DNA from: Verrucomicrobiaceae bacterium
Lineage (GTDB): Bacteria; Verrucomicrobiota; Verrucomicrobiia; Verrucomicrobiales; Verrucomicrobiaceae
DNA length: 57,078 nucleotides
Direction: 5' to 3'
Assembly (NCBI GenBank): GCA_019694165.1
Contig: JAIBCL010000040.1
Coordinates: 1 to 57,078 of the forward strand
In this document: positions 1 through 7,862 of the stretch, one piece after another
How positions within the stretch are numbered: the first letter of the stretch is position 1
Layout: each line of letters begins with the position of its first letter
Notes under the pieces: model-generated
Database searches by the model: none
Told to the model about the DNA's origin: nothing
Seen by the model: only the letters and a program-made list of their open reading frames with translations
Program-made: the position numbers and the translations under genes

Positions 1-1
1 C

Positions 2-187
2 GGCGGCCTGCCCGGCTCGAACTTCGACTACTCCGCGCCGCTGGCTGAATTCGTCCTCCTCGGCAACCTCGCCATCCGCTCCCAGCAGATGGTGCAATGG
101 GACACCAAGGCGATGAAGGTCACCAACGTCGAAGCAGCCAACAAGTTCATCAAGCGGCCGGGCTATCGCGAAGGCTACCGGGTCTGA
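2..187 (+). CDS. Gfo/Idh/MocA-family oxidoreductase, C-terminal fragment
   Basis: Only the last 61 codons are in the window; the gene starts upstream of base 1. The fragment reads GGLPGSNFDYSAPLAEFVLL, then GNLAIR, MVQWDTKAMKVTN and a terminal GYREGYRV before TGA at 185-187. This pattern (FDY..PL.E.VLLGNLA.R, then W...MK.TN, ending YR.GY) is the usual C-terminus of exported Gfo/Idh/MocA dehydrogenases of PVC bacteria, which act on sugars or inositols with a bound NAD(P). The nucleotide-binding N-terminal domain is not visible, so substrate and signal peptide cannot be judged. The gene converges on clpP, with a strong palindrome between them. Confidence 0.8.
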   Translation, partial: GGLPGSNFDYSAPLAEFVLLGNLAIRSQQMVQWDTKAMKVTNVEAANKFIKRPGYREGYRV

Positions 188-273
188 CGAATCCGGGAAG
201 CCTTCGATTTGAACTGCGTGGCAGTTATGAACGGCAGGATCAACCTGCGGCCGTGGTGTCTTTGTATTTCTCG

Positions 274-301
274 CGCTGCCCGGCGTTTTGGCCGGGCAGC
301 G
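274..301. terminator. Perfect 11-bp stem-loop between convergent genes
   Basis: An exact 11-bp stem (274-284 with 291-301) encloses the loop GTTTTG in the gap between the oxidoreductase and the oppositely oriented clpP. Two smaller perfect hairpins precede it, at 212-226 and 234-248. The position suggests a bidirectional transcription end, but neither side has a real U-tract, so a repeat or mRNA-stabilising hairpin is also possible. Confidence 0.5.
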
Positions 302-362
302 TCGAGGCTTCTGATGGCCCGAAAAGCGCGTACCCGGAGGACCTCCTGTCGTGGACGGGCGG

Positions 363-1022
363 CTACTTCACCGCAGTCAGTGCGGCGACCTCCCGCTTGT
401 TTTCAAGCACCTTGTCTACCAGCCCGTATGAGCACGCTTCTTCCGCGCTCATGTAGTTGTCGCGGTCGGCGTCTTTTTCGATTGTCTCCGGCGACTTGTT
501 TGTGTGATGAGCCAGAATGCGGTTCAGCCGGCGCTTGAGCTTGTACATGAAATCCACCGTGCGCTCCACATCGCTGGCTGTGCCGCGCGCACCGCCGGAC
601 ACTTGGTGGATCATGATGTCGCTGTTCGGCAGCGCGTAGCGCTTGCCCTTTGTGCCGGCCGCCAGCAGCACCGCGCCCATGCTGGCGGCGATGCCGATGC
701 AGTAGGTGTTCACATCGCAGGTCACGAACTGCATGGTGTCGTAGATCGCCAGTCCGGCGGTAACCGAGCCGCCTGGGCTGTTGATGTAAACGTGAATGTC
801 CTTCTTCGGATCCTGCATCTGTAGAAAGAGAAGCTGAGCTATGATCACGTTTGCCACCTGGTCGTCGATCGGTGTTCCGATGAAGATGATGCGATCTTTT
901 AGAAGTCGCGAGTAGATGTCATAAGCACGCTCGAGACGCCCCTCAGACTCGATGACCGTGGGGACGATGTAACTGGCGGCAGGAGCGATGTTCGTTGGAA
1001 AACCAGCAGGGGATTGTGACAT
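363..1022 (-). CDS. clpP: ATP-dependent Clp protease proteolytic subunit ClpP
   Basis: Serine peptidase subunit that forms the two-heptamer chamber used by ClpX/ClpA ATPases to degrade unfolded or tagged cytoplasmic proteins. The 219-residue product has the full family length. The catalytic triad is visible: Ser114 in GIAASMGA, His139 in MIHQVSGG and Asp188 in DRDNY. The N-terminal axial loop region (residues 15-50) and the YINSPGGSV oxyanion segment (79-87) are intact. I chose the ATG at 1022 (MSQSPAG) rather than the longer frame to 1118, because the extra 32 residues lie outside the family. No strong Shine-Dalgarno is seen. No clpX follows in the window, so this clpP is solitary here; PVC genomes often carry more than one clpP. 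Confidence 0.96.
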   Translation of the reverse strand: MSQSPAGFPTNIAPAASYIVPTVIESEGRLERAYDIYSRLLKDRIIFIGTPIDDQVANVIIAQLLFLQMQDPKKDIHVYINSPGGSVTAGLAIYDTMQFVTCDVNTYCIGIAASMGAVLLAAGTKGKRYALPNSDIMIHQVSGGARGTASDVERTVDFMYKLKRRLNRILAHHTNKSPETIEKDADRDNYMSAEEACSYGLVDKVLENKREVAALTAVK

Positions 1023-1130
1023 GGCGTTATTCAAGGAGTGACGGCGAATGTTGTCAATGCGGGTTACGATCCGAGCGGTGAAAACGGTGCGCGAAACCGG
1101 ATGAGTGCCGGATTGCACAGGGGACCGGCA

Positions 1131-2165
1131 TCACTTCAACGGCAAAGCCAGCACTTCCGGCGTCCTCACACCGGGCCGCTGCTCGCCGTTCACGATCACG
1201 AGGTGGTCGCCCCAACGCACGCACGGGAGCACCGCGCGGCCTGCGGGCATCTCACCTGCCATGCTCCACTTTTCCTCGTTGATGTCGAAGCTTTGAATCG
1301 CACGAGCAAAACCCGGATGCTTGTCCGGTGGTTGGAAGCCTCGTCGTGAACCATCGTCGCCCGTCAGCACGAGCATGCGGCCATTGATCACTGGAGCGGG
1401 AGTTGGCGCGGCAACAGCCGGCTTGATCATGTCCGTGTGACGCGCCCACCCGCTGCCCGGGCGGTACGCCCACACCTCGTGCAAATACACACGTTCCATT
1501 TTGCCGTCGCTATTCTCGGCCAACGTCGCACCACCAACAACCCACAGCACGCCGTTATCAGCCGCCGCAGCGCAGAGAAAACGCGGCCTGCCCGGAACCT
1601 TCTCGATCTCCTTCCAACCTTTTGCAACATCCGCCAGATCGAGCGCGAACGCACGGGCCACGCACTCCGTCTCACCGGGCTTTTCGTTGCCGCCCACAAT
1701 GTAAAACACGCTATCCACCAGTGCGCCGCACGAGTTTGCGAGCGCGGAGGGCAGCGACGGCAGTTTCATCGTGTCCGCCTTGCCATTAATCACCGAGAGA
1801 CGAAAGACATCCGCGTAGTGCCGGTCGATGTCGGAGCCGCCAACGCAGATGATGCCTCGATCCGTGGTCACGCTAACGCCGTATCCGAGGGGCCGGGGCA
1901 GTTTCCCTGCCTCGCACCATTGGCCGTCGGGCCTGTCAAGCACCCAGACGGTATCGTGCCACTTTTTAGTGCCACCTTCCCATGGCATCCTGCCCGGAAA
2001 ATTCGCGCCACCCGCCACGACAAGGCTGTTACCCGACACGCCCGCGAATGCACCCGCGACCCCAAGTTGATTGGGCAAATCAGGCAGATGTTTCCAGTCT
2101 GACGGCGTGATTGCGCTTACAGCGAGCGCGGCGAAACTGATTGTAAAGCAGAGAAGAGATTTCAT
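1131..2165 (-). CDS. Kelch-repeat exported protein, NanM-like sialic acid mutarotase family
   Basis: The 344-residue protein starts with a signal peptide (MKSLLCFTISFAALAVSA) and continues as a six-bladed kelch propeller. Repeated VxGG turns are visible (LVVAGGANFPG, IICVGGSD, FYIVGGNE, LWVVGGAT). The GGANFPG...W..GG..KWHD stretch near residues 50-70 is the hallmark of the cyclically permuted mutarotase / N-acetylneuraminate epimerase (NanM/YjhT) family, which interconverts anomers of sialic acid. Planctomycete and verrucomicrobial members are common and may act on other sugars; no sialic acid catabolic genes are next to it, so the substrate is inferred only from the family. The start at 2165 is chosen because it opens the signal peptide. 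The gene ends about 110 bp before the start of clpP on the same strand. Confidence 0.75.
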   Translation of the reverse strand: MKSLLCFTISFAALAVSAITPSDWKHLPDLPNQLGVAGAFAGVSGNSLVVAGGANFPGRMPWEGGTKKWHDTVWVLDRPDGQWCEAGKLPRPLGYGVSVTTDRGIICVGGSDIDRHYADVFRLSVINGKADTMKLPSLPSALANSCGALVDSVFYIVGGNEKPGETECVARAFALDLADVAKGWKEIEKVPGRPRFLCAAAADNGVLWVVGGATLAENSDGKMERVYLHEVWAYRPGSGWARHTDMIKPAVAAPTPAPVINGRMLVLTGDDGSRRGFQPPDKHPGFARAIQSFDINEEKWSMAGEMPAGRAVLPCVRWGDHLVIVNGEQRPGVRTPEVLALPLK

Positions 2166-2858
2166 TACAAGGTCCGGAAGCTTGCAGAGACGGGCGGCAG
2201 ACAAGACCAGATTGATTGAGGGGGGCTGGCTTTGTTGGACAACTGAGCAAGGAATCGAATACTGTGAATGCATGGTCAAGCATTCGCCACAAAGTATGGC
2301 TGCCAACGGATGGAGCGAAAAGACCTATTCTTCAGAGCCGATGCGAGTGCGAATGTGCCATCAGGCCATAGCGGCCCGATCTTCAATCGGGAGACCGAAG
2401 CAATAAGAGACGTCGATTGAGGTGGGAGCAAATGAGTGCCCTACGACGTTGTATCAAACGATTCAACGGACATGGCCTCATTTTCTACTCTCGCCAGCCC
2501 TTTCCCATCATTCAGTGTCAAGTCCCCTTCGTCCCTCGGGGGGACCGGTGATGTTCACAATGCTTAAGCTAGAATTTGAAGTCAACGACGACTGTTCTCA
2601 ATTATGAATAGTTTTTTGCTTTTGCGTCATAAATTCAAACAAATGTCCAATTATTTTCTTCTATTATGAATTTTGTGTTGCATTCTTGATGATTGGTTGC
2701 AAGATTGGTGCCGACCTTGTTTTGCCAAATAATTTGATTCGCCTTGATTGCTCCAGTTTGTGATGATTCGTCGAATGAACTGGTTGGGTTTTTGGTGGGA
2801 CAAATGCGAGACGGGCACGATCAAACTCAAGAGCTTCTCAATCTACCAACCCATAGCC
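2166..2858. promoter_or_regulatory. Long intergenic region with an AT-rich tract and repeated TTATGAAT motifs
   Basis: This 690-bp gap separates the divergent kelch and response-regulator genes. No convincing gene is seen. From about 2570 to 2750 the DNA is clearly AT-rich against the GC-rich surroundings. ATTATGAAT occurs as a direct repeat at 2601-2609 and 2663-2671, and a related inverted copy (TCATAAAT) lies near 2627. A small hairpin (CCCGAT/ATCGGG) lies near 2377-2393. The composition and position suggest the regulatory region of the response-regulator gene. I could not identify a convincing -35/-10 pair. Confidence 0.4.
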
Positions 2859-3425
2859 ATGGCTGATACCGCGTCCCCTGAATTAATGACCGTCAAAGAG
2901 ACTGCGGAGTACCTGCGTATCCCGCTGCCCACGGTGTATTATCTTGTTCAACGAGGGCAACTGCCGGCGGTTCAGATCGGTGGTCGGTGGAGAATCAAGC
3001 GCAGTCTGCTGGACCGTGATGTCCTCCGCAAAGACGAAGAGAGCGGTCAGCCAACGGTGATGGTGGTTGATGATGATCCGGCTTTGCAAGCGCTTTTCAA
3101 ACAGTTTCTCAAGAAGGCGGGATTCGGTCGTCTGGTCGTCGGGTCAGGCACGGAAGCCATTACCTTGGCGAAGAAGCAGAAGTTCGATTTTGTGTTCCTA
3201 GACCTGAAGCTTCCAGACATTCCCGGCGACGAGGTTTATAGTCAGTTGAAACAGATTCATCCTGATCTGCCGATTGTGGTCATCACTGGTTATCCTGACA
3301 GCGAGATACTCAGTCGTATTCTTTCACTAGGTCCGGTGACCGTGATCAAGAAGCCGATCGAATATGAACAATTGAACCGTGCCGTGAAACAATTGGGGCA
3401 CAAAGGTGCGGAGACGGCGGCCTGA
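2859..3425 (+). CDS. Response regulator with N-terminal excisionase-type HTH and C-terminal receiver domain
   Basis: 188 residues from the ATG at 2859. Residues about 10-57 form an HTH_17 / excisionase-like winged helix (MTVKETAEYLRIPLPTVYYL, then GGRWRIKRS). Residues 67-168 form a CheY-like receiver with the acidic pair D71/D72, phospho-acceptor Asp115 (FLDLKLPD), Thr143 (VITGY) and Lys165 (IKKP). The order is reversed from common regulators, where the receiver comes first. The protein is predicted to bind DNA through a MerR/excisionase-like domain under phosphorelay control. No histidine kinase is adjacent, so its partner is unknown. An upstream in-frame ATG at 2748 would add a hydrophobic, unrelated leader and is less likely. 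The gene is preceded by an AT-rich region and faces a lipoprotein gene 13 bp downstream. Confidence 0.85.
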   Translation: MADTASPELMTVKETAEYLRIPLPTVYYLVQRGQLPAVQIGGRWRIKRSLLDRDVLRKDEESGQPTVMVVDDDPALQALFKQFLKKAGFGRLVVGSGTEAITLAKKQKFDFVFLDLKLPDIPGDEVYSQLKQIHPDLPIVVITGYPDSEILSRILSLGPVTVIKKPIEYEQLNRAVKQLGHKGAETAA

Positions 3426-3438
3426 TTGTTCCCGGTGT

Positions 3439-3888
3439 CTAATTCGCCGGACGGTTCATCTCAAAAATGCCATCGTCCTGCGCGCAATGGTAGGTGGCTT
3501 TGAAGTTGCCCGAGACGACGGTCCCAACGTAGGTGTAGACACCACCCGCCCATTTTGGCATCCGATGGGTGCCAGAAAAATGGGTTCCGCCGGGTGATTC
3601 AAGTACATGGTGTGTGGCGGTAAATGAGCCGCTCATCAGACGGCCCCAGGTGGCCCAATATGCGAACTTGCGGTCACCTTGCCGACTAAGCTGCGGGCTG
3701 ACGACGCACCGGAGCTTGCCAGTGTGGCCGGTGACGTCGCTTTTCCAGTGCCCTTCCCACCGCCCTTCAATCCCGTCCGATAGAGTACCCCGTCGTTCAG
3801 CTTGGGACCACTCGCGGTGAAAACCCACGCTGCACGACGATGAAAGAAGAGCGACGGTGATCAGGATGAAAAATGACGGCATATTCAT
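3439..3888 (-). CDS. Small putative lipoprotein of unknown function
   Basis: 149 residues starting MNMPSFFILITVALLSSSC; the LSSSC lipobox places the lipidated Cys at residue 19, so the mature protein is probably membrane-anchored. The rest is rich in short beta-strand patterns with Gly and Trp (GRWEGHWKSDVTGH, YWATWGRLMSGSF, GGTHFSGTHRM, GTVVSGNFKATYH), suggesting a small beta-barrel or lipocalin-like fold. I recognise no named family. It converges with the response regulator and follows the siroheme-decarboxylase-like gene on the same strand after about 40 bp, so it may be cotranscribed with it. Confidence 0.6.
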   Translation of the reverse strand: MNMPSFFILITVALLSSSCSVGFHREWSQAERRGTLSDGIEGRWEGHWKSDVTGHTGKLRCVVSPQLSRQGDRKFAYWATWGRLMSGSFTATHHVLESPGGTHFSGTHRMPKWAGGVYTYVGTVVSGNFKATYHCAQDDGIFEMNRPAN

Positions 3889-3927
3889 TTGCTTGTCCCT
3901 CGATAACGGAGGTCCCAGCCACCACGA

Positions 3928-5058
3928 TTACAACACGGGACCCGGAACATCCCGCCACTTTGCGTGCCATTCTCGATAGACGATGGGTGATATCTCGCTG
4001 GGTTTGATTTCGCTGCGACCACCCCAGAAGACATTGGTGTATTCGACGGGAATGCCTACCGACGCCAAATGGCGGTCAATTGCCGCCTTGTGCTCGAGGA
4101 TGCGTTCTTTGGCGGAGCCATGGACCACACCCATAATATTTACGTTGCCAAATTGGGATCCTCCCTCGCGCCAGTAACAGTGTGTCATGATCGTATGGCG
4201 GCCAACTTCACTACCGGCACGCTCCTGCATCCCCTCGGGGACTTTCCAGTGAAACAGAGCGTTGAAGCGCGTGACTCGCACGCCGCCCGCGGAGGGTTTC
4301 ACATGCTCTAGAAATGTCGAAAATCGACCAATGACACCCTTGCGGTCCAGGCTCTTGGCGACTTCACAAAAGCGGTCCAGAGGTATGCGGGCTTTCACGG
4401 CGCGTCCGGCCCAAGGGTCACGATCGATTTCTTCCAGCGACAACTCTCCTTTCAGGTTTAGGAGTACGTTCCATTCTTCTTCGCTCAGTTCCGCGATGTT
4501 CGTCGTTAGCATCTTGACCGGCTGGTCGGCCTTCTCCCCCGGTTCCATCGTCTTGCGCCGCACATGGCCGACTCCGAGAGCAAATATGCCCAAAGCTGGC
4601 ATTAACAAGTATTCCTCGGCTCCGACGAGGCGCTTTAGAACATCGGCATGTTCTTTCATATTGCGATCCAGAGGCACCTTGAGCGTCGTCCAGAGTTTGT
4701 AATCACTGCCACTCACTTCCCGGTCAGTGCTTCGAAGCACCACATGACCGCTGAATGGATCTTGCTTGAACATGAAATCGAACGCTGCGTCAAGTTTCCC
4801 GGTTGGAACCTTCCATGCGACAAGAGCACCCTCGGCGAGCTTGTTTGCCAGCAGTGTCTGGCGCACCCGCCGGATCACGCCGGCTTGGAGCATGGCCCGA
4901 ATCCGCTCCACTACGGTTTCGAACGGCACACCACTGATTGTGGCAATGTCTTCGAATGGTTGTTCGGCAAATCCTCGGATGCGATCCTCGCTGACGGCAA
5001 GGATACGGGCGTTGATCTCATCGGTGTGTTCGACGGGTACTTGGGGCACAGCTGTCAT
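3928..5058 (-). CDS. Two-domain AhbA/AhbB (NirDLGH)-family protein, probable siroheme decarboxylase
   Basis: 376 residues holding two consecutive Lrp/AsnC-like units. Unit 1 (about 15-165) has a winged-helix head (PFEDIATISGVPFETVVERI, then GVIRRV) and a ferredoxin-like half ending LLMPALGIFALG. Unit 2 (about 190-350) repeats the plan, with LSLEEIDRDPW, KGVIGRF, then RHTIMTHCYWRE. Proteins of this family are often labelled AsnC regulators, but AhbA/AhbB decarboxylate siroheme to 12,18-didecarboxysiroheme in alternative heme synthesis, and NirDLGH do the same in heme d1 synthesis. The His of the THCY segment in unit 2 fits the catalytic region. Here both subunits are fused in one chain. No other heme genes are adjacent. 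The start at 5058 is chosen over 5118; the region between them crosses a run of eight G/C bases. Confidence 0.65.
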   Translation of the reverse strand: MTAVPQVPVEHTDEINARILAVSEDRIRGFAEQPFEDIATISGVPFETVVERIRAMLQAGVIRRVRQTLLANKLAEGALVAWKVPTGKLDAAFDFMFKQDPFSGHVVLRSTDREVSGSDYKLWTTLKVPLDRNMKEHADVLKRLVGAEEYLLMPALGIFALGVGHVRRKTMEPGEKADQPVKMLTTNIAELSEEEWNVLLNLKGELSLEEIDRDPWAGRAVKARIPLDRFCEVAKSLDRKGVIGRFSTFLEHVKPSAGGVRVTRFNALFHWKVPEGMQERAGSEVGRHTIMTHCYWREGGSQFGNVNIMGVVHGSAKERILEHKAAIDRHLASVGIPVEYTNVFWGGRSEIKPSEISPIVYREWHAKWRDVPGPVL

Positions 5059-5494
5059 TGGGGGGGGCAAAACGGATTGGTTTGTCGGCGGCCGATGCGT
5101 GGGCCGCCAGAAGGCCAACCTCTAGCTGTTTCGAAGTCGGAAAACAAGATCAGGTTGCGATGGCACCGAGCGTCTTGTCGGTTATGGAAGGTGGACTTTT
5201 TTTCGGAGCGTCGATCTGGCCGCCAAGGGGATGAGGCGCATCCGGATACAGTTGCTGTGTCATCCGGGTTCTAAGCAGAAAACTGAACGAAAGGCACGAC
5301 AAAGGTATGGGAGTCACTCGCTCCCTGCCTTTGCGCCATGGTTCGATACAGCGCACGCGAATAGCGGATCGTTTGGACTCCCGGTCATGCTGGTTATCAA
5401 AAACAAGACGCATGTTTAGTAACGAATGCATTTTCAATAAAACAACTTGAGCATTTTTTCATACTTGATACAATCACAGGAAATAAAAGGAACT
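5059..5494. other. Intergenic region, no gene supported
   Basis: This divergent gap of about 435 bp lies between the siroheme-decarboxylase-like gene and the pseudopilin gene. It begins with a homopolymeric G run on the plus strand (about 5059-5066) and becomes AT-rich near 5395-5490, where the pseudopilin promoter would lie. A 95-codon minus-strand frame (5150-5437) has no recognisable domain and unlikely composition, so I do not call it. Confidence 0.4.
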
Positions 5495-5881
5495 ATGTCA
5501 ATCAAGTTCACTAAACGCCACAACCCGGGATCATCCTTGTTCGAACTGCTGATGACCATCGCCCTCCTTGGCATCATGGGGGCGTTCGCCATCACAGCGC
5601 TCGGTGACCACACGGAGGCGGTGATCAATACCCGCGACCAGCGTAATGCACAAGAAGTAGCCTCAGTCTTCAGCGCCGCACATGCCGCTGGCTTGAATTT
5701 CGTGGCTGACAATCAACTCGAAGCCACCGTGCGCAGAATCCTCCAGGGAGGATCTCCGAAATCGGGCGCATTCGCAGGACGCGTCTTCCGCGTGAGCCTC
5801 GTGGGAGAGTCTGACATCGCCGGAGCGATGAAATACCTTGCCCTCCAGAACGGTCAGCTCATCTACCACCATGATTCTTAG
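5495..5881 (+). CDS. Type IV pilin-like pseudopilin (prepilin N-terminal methylation motif)
   Basis: 128 residues from the ATG at 5495, which has an AAAAGG ribosome-binding-like stretch a few bases upstream. The leader is short and basic (MSIKFTKRHNPG), followed by SSLFELLMTIALLGIMGAFA: a prepilin peptidase site G|S, Glu at mature position 5 and a hydrophobic helix. Such proteins form pilus-like fibres of type II secretion or type IV pili. The globular part (NTRDQRNAQEVASVFSAAHA..) resembles the short pseudopilins seen singly or in large families in Verrucomicrobia and Lentisphaerae. No secretion ATPase, prepilin peptidase or secretin lies nearby, so it is an orphan whose assembly machinery must be elsewhere. 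Confidence 0.8.
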   Translation: MSIKFTKRHNPGSSLFELLMTIALLGIMGAFAITALGDHTEAVINTRDQRNAQEVASVFSAAHAAGLNFVADNQLEATVRRILQGGSPKSGAFAGRVFRVSLVGESDIAGAMKYLALQNGQLIYHHDS

Positions 5882-6070
5882 GCCCGTCATTTTCAGATTT
5901 GTGCTGCGCTGCTTTGGCGGCGGGCGGCTGCGCCGGAAAGCAACCTTCGCTGCGAAACTCTCGCGTCGGCGCGCGACGAAATGATTCCGGAAAGTGCAGG
6001 CGGTCAATGATCGAGGGGGAATGGCGGTGGATCTCCGACGAACCTTGCTCATTCCGCGGACGAGCACTCA

Positions 6071-6415
6071 TCAAACCCCGACGCCAGTGCCAGCCAGTTC
6101 ATGTTCGCCGGCCTGCTCGGTCTCGTCCAGCAGTGGTGCGAAGCGTTCGGCGCGAAAACCAAGTTCCTGTTTGACGGTGGAGTAGTGGTCGTCAGGATTA
6201 TTGAGTTCTTCGAGCAGCACCAAGATGTCGAACTCGGCACCCGTGAGCTTGATCTCGGCGTCTGGGTTCACGGTAAAATCGGGGTTCGAGCGGCCTGGGC
6301 GCACGGTTCGAATGGTGTAGACGTGATCCTTCTTTGGCAGAGCACGATAGAGATCGTACACCCACGGATCGAAACAGTCATTGATACAGGCGACGCGCTG
6401 TCCGGTCTTGAACAT
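6071..6415 (-). CDS. Small conserved protein of unknown function
   Basis: 114 residues from the ATG at 6415 (MFKTGQRVACINDCFDPWVY). The pattern FK.G.RV.CI.D.F.P.V..LYRALPKK..VYT.R..R, then ILLEELNNP-like (VLLEELNNPDD) and a closing ELGFRAERFAPL resembles small hypothetical proteins I have seen in proteobacterial, phage and verrucomicrobial genomes; the YT.R core suggests a small SH3-like beta-barrel. No function is known. The C-terminal tail (EQAGEHELAGTGVGV) is probably disordered. It is flanked by oppositely oriented genes and appears to be its own unit. The longer frame to 6490 adds residues that do not fit the family. Confidence 0.6.
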   Translation of the reverse strand: MFKTGQRVACINDCFDPWVYDLYRALPKKDHVYTIRTVRPGRSNPDFTVNPDAEIKLTGAEFDILVLLEELNNPDDHYSTVKQELGFRAERFAPLLDETEQAGEHELAGTGVGV

Positions 6416-6613
6416 AGGCAGGAGTAGCCAACCGGATGCGAGTCTGCAAGGGGACTCTGGTTGGTGGCCAGTCTGAACGGACGGTCCCAAAGAGGAATCA
6501 AAGTGCCCCCGTGTGAGATCGACTCACGCACAGGAGATCCCTGCGTCACGCTCCCCGTGACATTCTCCGCGATCAGGCTTGCCTCGTTCGTAAGTTTCTG
6601 AAAAGCTCGGCGC

Positions 6614-7804
6614 ATGAACCGCGCAGCTCTTTTCGTGCTCTCCATCTTCGCTCCCGCCTTCGTCGCGCCCGCGCAGACGCCATCCTTCAAGCCGCAGGAG
6701 ATCGACGCCGCCATCGAGATCGGCTACGGGCTCGCGGTCGCCGACGTGAACGGGGATGGCAGGACGGACATCCTGCTGGCCGACAAAAAGTTCATCGTCT
6801 GGTATGAGAATCTGACGTGGGCGAAACACATCATCGCGGAGGCGCTCACAGAAAAGGATCATGTGTGCATCGCCGCGCGGGACATCGACGGTGACGGGAA
6901 GTGCGAGATCGCCGTCGGCGCCGAATGGAGTCCAGGCGACACGGAGAACAGCGGTGCGGTCTTTTATCTGATCCCGCCCTCGGACCGCACTCAGCGCTGG
7001 GATCCCGTGAAGCTCACGCACGAGCCGACGGTACACCGCATGAAATGGGTGCGCAACCGCGCTGGACGCCACGACTTGATCGTGGTGCCTCTGCACGGCC
7101 GGGGGAACAAGAACGGCGAAGGCGCGGGCGTCAAAGTGCTGGCCTATCACATGCCGGCCGATCCGCGGCAGCCGTGGAACACATCGCTCGTGAACGATGC
7201 CATGCACATGACGCACAATCTCGACATCGTGCCCGCACCCGCCGGCGAGGCCGAGGGACTCCTGCTCTGCGGGAAGGAGGGCGTGGTGCGGCTCACGCCC
7301 ACCGATCACGGCTGGACCACGCAGTGGATCGCCAGGCACGGAGGCGATCTCAAGGGCGCGGGCGAAGTGCGCTACGGCATCTTCGGCGGCGGCCAGCCCT
7401 ACGTGGCCACGATCGAGCCCATGCACGGGAACCAGCTCTGCATCTACACGCCGCCGCCCGATGGCCCGAAGGATGGCGAGTGGCGGCGCGCGGTTCTTGA
7501 TGACACGCTGACCGACGGCCACGCGCTCGCCTGCCACGACCTGCTCGGCCTGAACAACCGGCAGATCGTTGTGGGCTGGCGCTCCATGCAGAAAGTGGGT
7601 CCGAAGGTGGGCGTGAAGCTTTTCTCGACCACGAAAGAAGACGGCAGCGGCTGGCGGCAGACGCTCATCGACGACAATCTCATGGCCTGTGAAGACGCCG
7701 TCGTCACCGACCTCGACGGCGACAAGGACCTCGACATCATCGCCGCCGGCCGCCGCACCCGGAACGTAAAGATCTACTGGAACCAACGTCTCCAGCCGCA
7801 GTGA
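6614..7804 (+). CDS. Exported VCBS/FG-GAP repeat protein
   Basis: 396 residues with a signal peptide (MNRAALFVLSIFAPAFVAPA). It carries calcium-binding-type propeller loops: VADVNGDGRTDILLAD (about 42-57), ARDIDGDGKCEIAVG (about 87-101) and TDLDGDKDLDIIAAG (about 369-383). These D.DGD..D motifs define VCBS/FG-GAP blades, so the protein is probably a secreted beta-propeller. Exact function is unknown; similar proteins in PVC bacteria accompany sulfatases and sugar-degrading enzymes, and here a sulfatase lies two genes downstream on the same strand. It is followed after 58 bp by the L,D-transpeptidase gene, so the two may share a transcript. A 420-codon frame on the opposite strand is a high-GC shadow. 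Confidence 0.8.
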   Translation: MNRAALFVLSIFAPAFVAPAQTPSFKPQEIDAAIEIGYGLAVADVNGDGRTDILLADKKFIVWYENLTWAKHIIAEALTEKDHVCIAARDIDGDGKCEIAVGAEWSPGDTENSGAVFYLIPPSDRTQRWDPVKLTHEPTVHRMKWVRNRAGRHDLIVVPLHGRGNKNGEGAGVKVLAYHMPADPRQPWNTSLVNDAMHMTHNLDIVPAPAGEAEGLLLCGKEGVVRLTPTDHGWTTQWIARHGGDLKGAGEVRYGIFGGGQPYVATIEPMHGNQLCIYTPPPDGPKDGEWRRAVLDDTLTDGHALACHDLLGLNNRQIVVGWRSMQKVGPKVGVKLFSTTKEDGSGWRQTLIDDNLMACEDAVVTDLDGDKDLDIIAAGRRTRNVKIYWNQRLQPQ

Positions 7805-7862
7805 AAAGCCCGATCATCCACCACCGCCGAGGCCCGCGAACACGAACCAGCAGCACCGTCAC

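Noticed and set aside
2166..2306. Longer start of the kelch protein
   Set aside because: The 47 extra residues would precede a perfect signal peptide, so the inner ATG at 2165 is the start.
5150..5437. 95-codon minus-strand frame upstream of the AhbAB-like gene
   Set aside because: No domain, no ribosome-binding site and mixed composition; it covers the probable promoter region of the pseudopilin gene.
6524..7786. 420-codon minus-strand frame
   Set aside because: Shadow of the VCBS-repeat gene in high-GC DNA; no domain, low-complexity His/Arg/Val composition.
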